Source: an uncultured Clostridiaceae bacterium (GTDB taxonomy: Bacteria; Bacillota; Clostridia; Clostridiales; Oxobacteraceae). From it: a DNA stretch of 11,756 nt. Position 1 is the stretch's first letter. The number at the start of each line of letters is the position of its first letter. Location of the stretch: NCBI GenBank assembly GCA_937900065.1, contig CALCDS010000335.1, positions 1 to 11,756 of the forward strand. Direction: 5' to 3'. The position numbers were made by a program, and so were the translations under genes. The notes beneath the pieces were generated by a model, which saw only the letters and a list, made by a program, of their open reading frames with translations, had not been told where the DNA came from and made no database searches. Below are positions 8,266-11,756 of the stretch, piece by piece.

Positions 8266-8274
8266 TGATAGAAT
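8266..8274 (+). promoter_or_regulatory. Extended -10 promoter for the PLP-enzyme gene
   Basis: TGATAGAAT matches TGnTATAAT with one mismatch, and the preceding bases give TGTGA, fitting the TRTGn extension. The 15 bases 8260-8274 match the lexA promoter at 14 positions. There is no good -35 box; TTTTAT lies 17 bases upstream. The short inverted repeat ATCAC-N5-GTGAT (8255-8269) overlaps the element. Transcription would begin near 8281. Confidence 0.5.
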
Positions 8275-8282
8275 AATACAGT

Positions 8283-8334
8283 ATCAGTCCATTTTTCATT
8301 ATGAAAATGGAACTCTTATTTTTATTGGACTGAT
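8283..8334 (+). promoter_or_regulatory. Leader with two mutually exclusive hairpins
   Basis: ATCAGTCCA (8283-8291) pairs perfectly with TGGACTGAT (8326-8334). An inner hairpin pairs TCCATTTT (8288-8295) with AAAATGGA (8304-8311) and is followed by a T-rich stretch (CTTATTTTTATT, 8314-8325). Both structures need bases 8288-8291, so only one can form. The inner form resembles a weak terminator and the outer form would be an anti-terminator or a stabilising stem. The ribosome binding site (8350-8356) is outside both. It may alternatively serve simply as the hfq terminator. I do not recognise a known riboswitch. Confidence 0.45.
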
Positions 8335-8362
8335 TGCAACAAATGAAGGAAGGTGATTTGAC

Positions 8363-9658
8363 ATGTACTTATGCACAAAGAAATATTTAAACCAGCAATT
8401 TGGGATCGACAATAAACTGTGCAGCTTATCTGAAAAGGTGGAGGACGATATAAAACCGCGCTTTGCAGAGCTCGATGAACTAAAAGAGTATAACCAATAT
8501 AAAGTATTAAAGGCTTTTCAAAAAAATAGGGTATCCGATGCTCATTTTACATTTTCAACCGGATACGGATATGGCGATATTGGCAGAGATACCTTAGATA
8601 AGGTATATGCAGACGTATTCAACTGTGAAGACTGCCTTGTAAGGCCTCATATGGTTTCCGGGACCCACGCGATTGCAGTTGCTCTTTTCGGAAATTTAAG
8701 ACCTGGTGACACTCTGTTTTCCATATCCGGGACACCTTATGATACATTGGAAGAGATAATAGGCATCAGGAAAAGTGCAGGCTCGCTTAAAGAATATGGT
8801 GTCAATTATAAGCAGGTGAATCTTACAGAGGATGGATGCTTTGATTATGGGAATATAAAGGATGTATTGTTGCATGACAGTTCTATCAAGCTGATTGAAA
8901 TACAAAGATCCACAGGATATGGATGGAGACCTTCGCTTACGCTTGAGAAGATAAAGAGGGTAATAGGATTTATAAAAAGCATAAAAAGTGATGTTATTTG
9001 CTTTGTTGACAACTGCTATGGCGAGTTCATAGACACTATAGAGCCGACCGAGATTGGCGCAGATATAATTGCAGGTTCGCTTATTAAAAATCCCGGGGGC
9101 GGAATCGCACCGACCGGAGGATATGTGGCCGGGAAAGCAAAATATGTGGAAAATGCTTCATATAGGCTTACCGCTCCTGGAATAGGGAGGGAGTGCGGCT
9201 CCACATTCGGAGTGATGCGCCAGCTTTACCAGGGCTTATTCATGGCACCTCATATAACGATCGAAGCTTTAAAGGGCGCTATATTCTGCTCCAGGCTATT
9301 TGAAATTTTGGGATTTGAAGTATTGCCTAAGATGAATGACGAAAGAAGCGATATAATACAATCTATCAAGTTCAATAATAAGGATATGCTGATAGCTTTC
9401 TGCCAGGGGATTCAAAAAGGTTCTCCGGTAGATTCATTTGCAAGTGCTGAACCATGGGATATGCCAGGATACAATGACCAGGTCATTATGGCAGCCGGCG
9501 CATTTACACAGGGCTCATCGATCGAGCTTAGTGCAGATGCTCCTATAAGACCTCCATACATAGCTTATCTTCAAGGAGGACTTACTTATGAGCATTCAAA
9601 AATAGGAGTGCTTATAGCGCTTCAAAACATGATAAGCAAAGGATATATCAAACTATAA
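8363..9658 (+). CDS. ynbB: PLP-dependent aluminium resistance / methionine gamma-lyase-like protein (YnbB family)
   Basis: This 431-residue protein belongs to the Alum_res / methionine gamma-lyase-like family of fold-type I PLP enzymes, which includes Bacillus subtilis YnbB. The name comes from an early aluminium tolerance observation; the natural reaction is not well established, with a C-S lyase on a sulfur amino acid being the usual guess. Visible features are the GYGYGDIGRDTLDKVYADVF segment near the N-terminus, VSGTHAIAVALFG that would hold the cofactor phosphate, CFVDNCYGEF with Asp216 for the pyridine nitrogen, and GSLIKNPGGGIAPTGGY with Lys242 as the likely Schiff-base lysine. The start ATG follows AAGGTGA (8350-8356). 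The gene has its own promoter and structured leader, and converges with lexA. In other Firmicutes the family also lies near hfq. The family call is firm and the function is not. Confidence 0.9.
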   Translation: MYLCTKKYLNQQFGIDNKLCSLSEKVEDDIKPRFAELDELKEYNQYKVLKAFQKNRVSDAHFTFSTGYGYGDIGRDTLDKVYADVFNCEDCLVRPHMVSGTHAIAVALFGNLRPGDTLFSISGTPYDTLEEIIGIRKSAGSLKEYGVNYKQVNLTEDGCFDYGNIKDVLLHDSSIKLIEIQRSTGYGWRPSLTLEKIKRVIGFIKSIKSDVICFVDNCYGEFIDTIEPTEIGADIIAGSLIKNPGGGIAPTGGYVAGKAKYVENASYRLTAPGIGRECGSTFGVMRQLYQGLFMAPHITIEALKGAIFCSRLFEILGFEVLPKMNDERSDIIQSIKFNNKDMLIAFCQGIQKGSPVDSFASAEPWDMPGYNDQVIMAAGAFTQGSSIELSADAPIRPPYIAYLQGGLTYEHSKIGVLIALQNMISKGYIKL

Positions 9659-9660
9659 CT

Positions 9661-9705
9661 AAAATATAGGGTATGGATAACAAACATCCATACCCTATAT
9701 TTTTT
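9661..9705. terminator. Strong bidirectional terminator between ynbB-like gene and lexA
   Basis: An 18-bp perfect stem (9661-9678 with 9686-9703) closes a 7-base loop. On the + strand the stem ends in six T residues (9700-9705). On the - strand it ends in four T residues. It begins two bases after the stop of the PLP-enzyme gene and lies 13 bases beyond the lexA stop, so it can end transcripts from both convergent genes. Confidence 0.92.
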
Positions 9706-9716
9706 AGACTCTGTTT

Positions 9717-10328
9717 TTATATTCTTCTAAACACCCCAATGACTTTCCCAAGTATTTTAACATCACCCACCAGTATTGGAGCCATGGATGAATTTTGAGG
9801 CTGAAGCCTTATATGGTCTTCCTCTTTATAGAAAGTTTTTACTGTAGCCTCGTCGCCTATAAGTGCAACTACTATTTCACCATTTTCGGCCGTAGATCTT
9901 TGCTCTACAATAATATAATCACCATTGAGTATACCAGCATCAATCATGCTTTCACCTTGGACCTTAAGCATGAATATCTGATGGTTTGATTGTATGAAAT
10001 CCATTGGAAGAGGATATACATCATCTATATTTTGAACGGCAAGTATCGGCTGGCCTGCTGCAACTTTACCTATATATGGGACATTTACCATTTCCTTTTT
10101 GGGCTGAACATCGAGTATTTCAATTGCTCTCGGTTTGGTGGGAGCTCTTCTTATATAACCTTTTCTCTCAAGCCTTTCCAAATGTCCATGAACCGTAGAA
10201 GTTGATTTCAATCCGACTGCAATGCAGATTTCCCTTACTGATGGTGGGTAACCTTTTTGCTTTATTTCCTTTTTTATAAATTCAAGTATCTGCAATTGCT
10301 TATCGGATTTGCCAGCACTGCTGCCCAT
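9717..10328 (-). CDS. lexA: SOS repressor LexA
   Basis: LexA represses DNA damage genes and cleaves itself when RecA filaments form. The 203-residue protein has an N-terminal winged helix-turn-helix (about 1-65, with PSVREICIAVGLKSTSTVHG as the recognition region) and a C-terminal S24 peptidase domain. The cleavage bond is Ala91-Gly92 in GKVAAGQP, the nucleophile is Ser127 in VQGESMID, and the general base is Lys164 in EATVKTF. The frame is open to a GTG at 10343, but AGGTG (10336-10340 on the - strand) is spaced seven bases before the ATG at 10328, so I use that start. A LexA box overlaps the -35 of its promoter, showing autoregulation. The tyrosine recombinase gene lies upstream on the same strand, with no terminator between, so some read-through from it is possible. 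Confidence 0.97.
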   Translation of the reverse strand: MGSSAGKSDKQLQILEFIKKEIKQKGYPPSVREICIAVGLKSTSTVHGHLERLERKGYIRRAPTKPRAIEILDVQPKKEMVNVPYIGKVAAGQPILAVQNIDDVYPLPMDFIQSNHQIFMLKVQGESMIDAGILNGDYIIVEQRSTAENGEIVVALIGDEATVKTFYKEEDHIRLQPQNSSMAPILVGDVKILGKVIGVFRRI

Positions 10329-10369
10329 TATAATGCACCTCACATAATCAAAAATATCAAATTATTTTA

Positions 10370-10398
10370 ATTATATCACAGAGGTATTATGCAAACAA
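10370..10398 (-). promoter_or_regulatory. lexA promoter
   Basis: On the - strand, TTGTTT (10393-10398) and TATAAT (10370-10375) are separated by exactly 17 bases, with TGTGA directly before the -10 giving a TRTGn extension. Transcription would begin near 10363, about 35 bases before the lexA start codon. The -35 overlaps the LexA box by three bases, so repressor and polymerase would compete. Confidence 0.8.
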
Positions 10399-10409
10399 AC
10401 TTGTGTTCG
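10396..10409 (-). promoter_or_regulatory. LexA (SOS) box
   Basis: Read on the - strand, CGAACACAAGTTTG matches the Firmicutes LexA operator CGAAC-N4-GTTCG with one mismatch, in the right half. It overlaps the lexA -35 box. It lies 22 bases beyond the recombinase stop codon, so it is placed to control lexA rather than the recombinase. Confidence 0.85.
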
Positions 10410-10431
10410 CATGCATAAGAGCCCAATTGCC

Positions 10432-11505
10432 TTATTCATCCCTAAGTTTTACGACTTTGCCTGCCATGCGCCTTTTATCATCGTCGATTGCAGCATAATA
10501 CTTTCTTGTAGTATTTACATCCTTGTGGCCTAGTACATCTGCTACAAGGTATATATCACCGGTTTCCCTGTATAAATTGGTCCCATAGGTGCTTCTGAGC
10601 TTATGCGGAGATATTTTCTTTATGCTTGTAACTAGGCTTGTATATTTTTTCACCATGGTTTCAACGCTTCTGACGCTCATTCTTTTTCTTTGAAGCGATA
10701 GAAACAAAGCATCTTCATTTCCGGCAATAGGCTGTATTGCTTTTCTATCATTCAAATAATCCTTTATTGACTTTTTTACTTCATCGCTGAAATACAATAC
10801 AACCTGGTTTCCTCCTTTTCGGGTGACCTTAAAACCGTTAACATCAAAGTCCAAATCAGATATGTTTATTCCTACAAGTTCGCTCACCCTTATGCCTGTG
10901 CCTAAAAAGAGGGATAGTATGGCCATATCCCTGGATCTTGTGAATTTTTGATATTTAAGCTGAATTGGGCTGAGCTTCCGGCCGGATTCCACGATATCAA
11001 GAAGTTTTGCAACCTCGTCGACTTCAAGCCTGATTATCGGCTTTTCATGCACCTTAGGCATGTCCACAAAGGAAGCAGGATTTGTCTTTATCTTTTTTCT
11101 TTTATAATAGAACTTGTAAAAAGACCTGATGGCAGAAAGCTTTCTGGCTTTTCCTCTATTTTTATTGGAAAACTGCAACATATGGTCAGGATTATCCTTA
11201 TCAGGCTTTAAATAAAAATTGAGATGCTCCATAAAAGACTCAATATCAGAAGAATCAACGGAATCTAAATCATCAAGTTTTATAGAAGATATGCTTTTTT
11301 GTTTAAAGCAGGGGTTGTTTTCATGCAAATACTCAAAAAACATGGAAAGGTCATATGCATACGCAATCCTGGTCCTGATGGAGGTAGTAGGTTCAATACC
11401 TATAAAGTACTCCTTGCAAAAGTTTGGCAAAGAATTTACGATTTGCCTTAGTCTTAAAGTTCGTTCTTGATTCAATTCATCTTGGTATGTAATATCTGAA
11501 GGCAT
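10432..11505 (-). CDS. Tyrosine-type site-specific recombinase (XerC/D-like)
   Basis: This 357-residue enzyme would cut and rejoin DNA through a phosphotyrosine intermediate. The N-terminal SAM-like core-binding domain runs from about 20 to 145 and includes SIRTRIAYAYDLSMFFEYL and ARKLSAIRSFYKFYYKRK. The catalytic domain holds Arg206 (GTGIRVSEL), Lys230 (TRKGGNQ), His301 and Arg304 (SPHKLRS), His327 (LGHKDVNTT) and the nucleophile Tyr336 (TTRKYY), so the active site is complete. It is longer than typical XerC or XerD (about 300 residues), the extra length being mainly an N-terminal extension and a loop near 95-120. The ATG at 11505 follows AGAGGTG, eight bases away. No phage or transposon gene is adjacent. 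It may be a chromosomal Xer-type recombinase, or the integrase of an element lying outside the window; the sequence does not decide. A near-consensus promoter and a large inverted repeat precede it. Confidence 0.9.
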   Translation of the reverse strand: MPSDITYQDELNQERTLRLRQIVNSLPNFCKEYFIGIEPTTSIRTRIAYAYDLSMFFEYLHENNPCFKQKSISSIKLDDLDSVDSSDIESFMEHLNFYLKPDKDNPDHMLQFSNKNRGKARKLSAIRSFYKFYYKRKKIKTNPASFVDMPKVHEKPIIRLEVDEVAKLLDIVESGRKLSPIQLKYQKFTRSRDMAILSLFLGTGIRVSELVGINISDLDFDVNGFKVTRKGGNQVVLYFSDEVKKSIKDYLNDRKAIQPIAGNEDALFLSLQRKRMSVRSVETMVKKYTSLVTSIKKISPHKLRSTYGTNLYRETGDIYLVADVLGHKDVNTTRKYYAAIDDDKRRMAGKVVKLRDE

Positions 11506-11531
11506 AATTTGTGCACCTCTTTAAGAAATAA

Positions 11532-11545
11532 TATTAAGCTTAATA
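11532..11545. repeat. 14-bp palindrome at the expected transcription start of the recombinase
   Basis: TATTAAGCTTAATA is a perfect palindrome covering the predicted start point (about 11541) downstream of the recombinase -10 box. It could be a repressor operator. It is AT-rich, so chance is a fair alternative. Confidence 0.35.
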
Positions 11546-11547
11546 AT

Positions 11548-11576
11548 ATTATAAGCAAGTATCGTTTTTTTTTCAA
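11548..11576 (-). promoter_or_regulatory. Promoter of the tyrosine recombinase gene
   Basis: On the - strand, TTGAAA (11571-11576) and TATAAT (11548-11553) are spaced by exactly 17 bases, close to the sigma-A consensus. Six A residues directly follow the -35. The leader to the start codon is about 35 bases. Strong basal expression would be expected unless the flanking palindromes act as operators. Confidence 0.8.
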
Positions 11577-11611
11577 TACTTTGCGCTAAACTTGTCTTTA
11601 ACGCAAAGTAT
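11576..11611. repeat. Inverted repeat, 15-base arms with 6-base centre, upstream of recombinase promoter
   Basis: The left arm (11576-11590, ATACTTTGCGCTAAA) and the right arm (11597-11611, TTTAACGCAAAGTAT) are complementary at 14 of 15 positions around CTTGTC. Its left end touches the recombinase -35 box. It has an A/T tract only on the wrong side for an intrinsic terminator in either direction, so an operator or a recombinase binding site fits better. The arms do not match the dif sequences I know. Confidence 0.75.
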
Positions 11612-11756
11612 AATATGGTGGAATCTGTTTATCTTTACCATTTCAGATGGCTCCCCTTTTATTAAATTCAATAACACAATTTACAAATTTAAATGCTCTT
11701 GAAAAAAATATTTTTTGCTTCATTATAATAAATAACAATAAAAAAAGCCTGTTTTA
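11612..11756. other. AT-rich non-coding end of window with a possible truncated terminator
   Basis: I see no gene here. At the very end, read on the - strand, AGGC is followed by seven T residues (+ strand A-run 11740-11746, GCCT 11747-11750). This looks like the 3' arm and T-run of an intrinsic terminator for a - strand gene whose body and 5' arm lie beyond the window. Confidence 0.35.

Noticed and set aside
8301..8333. Ten-codon leader peptide MKMELLFLLD before the ynbB-like gene
   Set aside because: There is no ribosome binding site in front of it and no run of regulatory codons, so I do not call it a translated leader peptide; the sequence similarity is kept as a finding.
11576..11611. 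Inverted repeat as an intrinsic terminator
   Set aside because: The T-run is on the 5' side when read on the + strand, and the - strand has an A-run after the stem, so neither direction has the T-tract a terminator needs.
11701..11718. AAAAAATATTTTTT palindrome as an operator
   Set aside because: Simple A/T tract expected often in this base composition; nothing adjacent supports function.

Overview
The window reads as a chromosomal core region of a low-GC, Gram-positive, probably clostridial bacterium. The evidence is the AT-rich coding sequence with heavy use of ATA (Ile) and AGG/AGA (Arg) codons, strong AGGAGG-type ribosome binding sites, a Firmicutes-type LexA box, a MutL that carries its own endonuclease motifs, and a PrsW-type membrane protease. 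Genus is not called. I see no phage, IS element, CRISPR array, rRNA or tRNA gene.

Layout on the + strand: a 61-residue protein with a cysteine cluster (112-297) is followed 7 bases later by a PrsW-family intramembrane metalloprotease (305-991). A terminator-like hairpin and an extended -10 promoter separate these from a tight five-gene run: miaB (1106-2449), mutS (2479-5097), mutL (5111-6952), miaA (6952-7902) and hfq (7938-8219). MiaA adds the dimethylallyl group to A37 of certain tRNAs and MiaB converts the product to its methylthio form, so these two enzymes of one pathway bracket the mismatch repair pair MutS-MutL, with the RNA chaperone Hfq last. Next, behind its own promoter and a leader with two competing hairpins, is a PLP-dependent 'aluminium resistance'/methionine gamma-lyase-like protein (8363-9658).

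On the - strand, convergent with that gene and separated from it by an 18-bp perfect bidirectional terminator, lies lexA (9717-10328). It has a LexA box overlapping its -35 element, the expected SOS autoregulation circuit. Upstream of lexA on the same strand is a full-length tyrosine recombinase with all catalytic residues (10432-11505) and a near-consensus promoter. An imperfect inverted repeat with 15-base arms and a 6-base centre abuts that promoter's -35 box; it could be an operator or a recombination site. The last ~140 bases show no gene and end in what looks like one arm of a terminator for a - strand gene beyond the window.

Most of the window is well-known housekeeping DNA (DNA repair, SOS control, tRNA modification). 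I do not see a complete undescribed system. The points most worth checking are the recombinase-linked inverted repeat, the leader RNA at 8283-8334, the promoter block shared by lexA and the PLP-enzyme gene, and the small cysteine protein coupled to PrsW.
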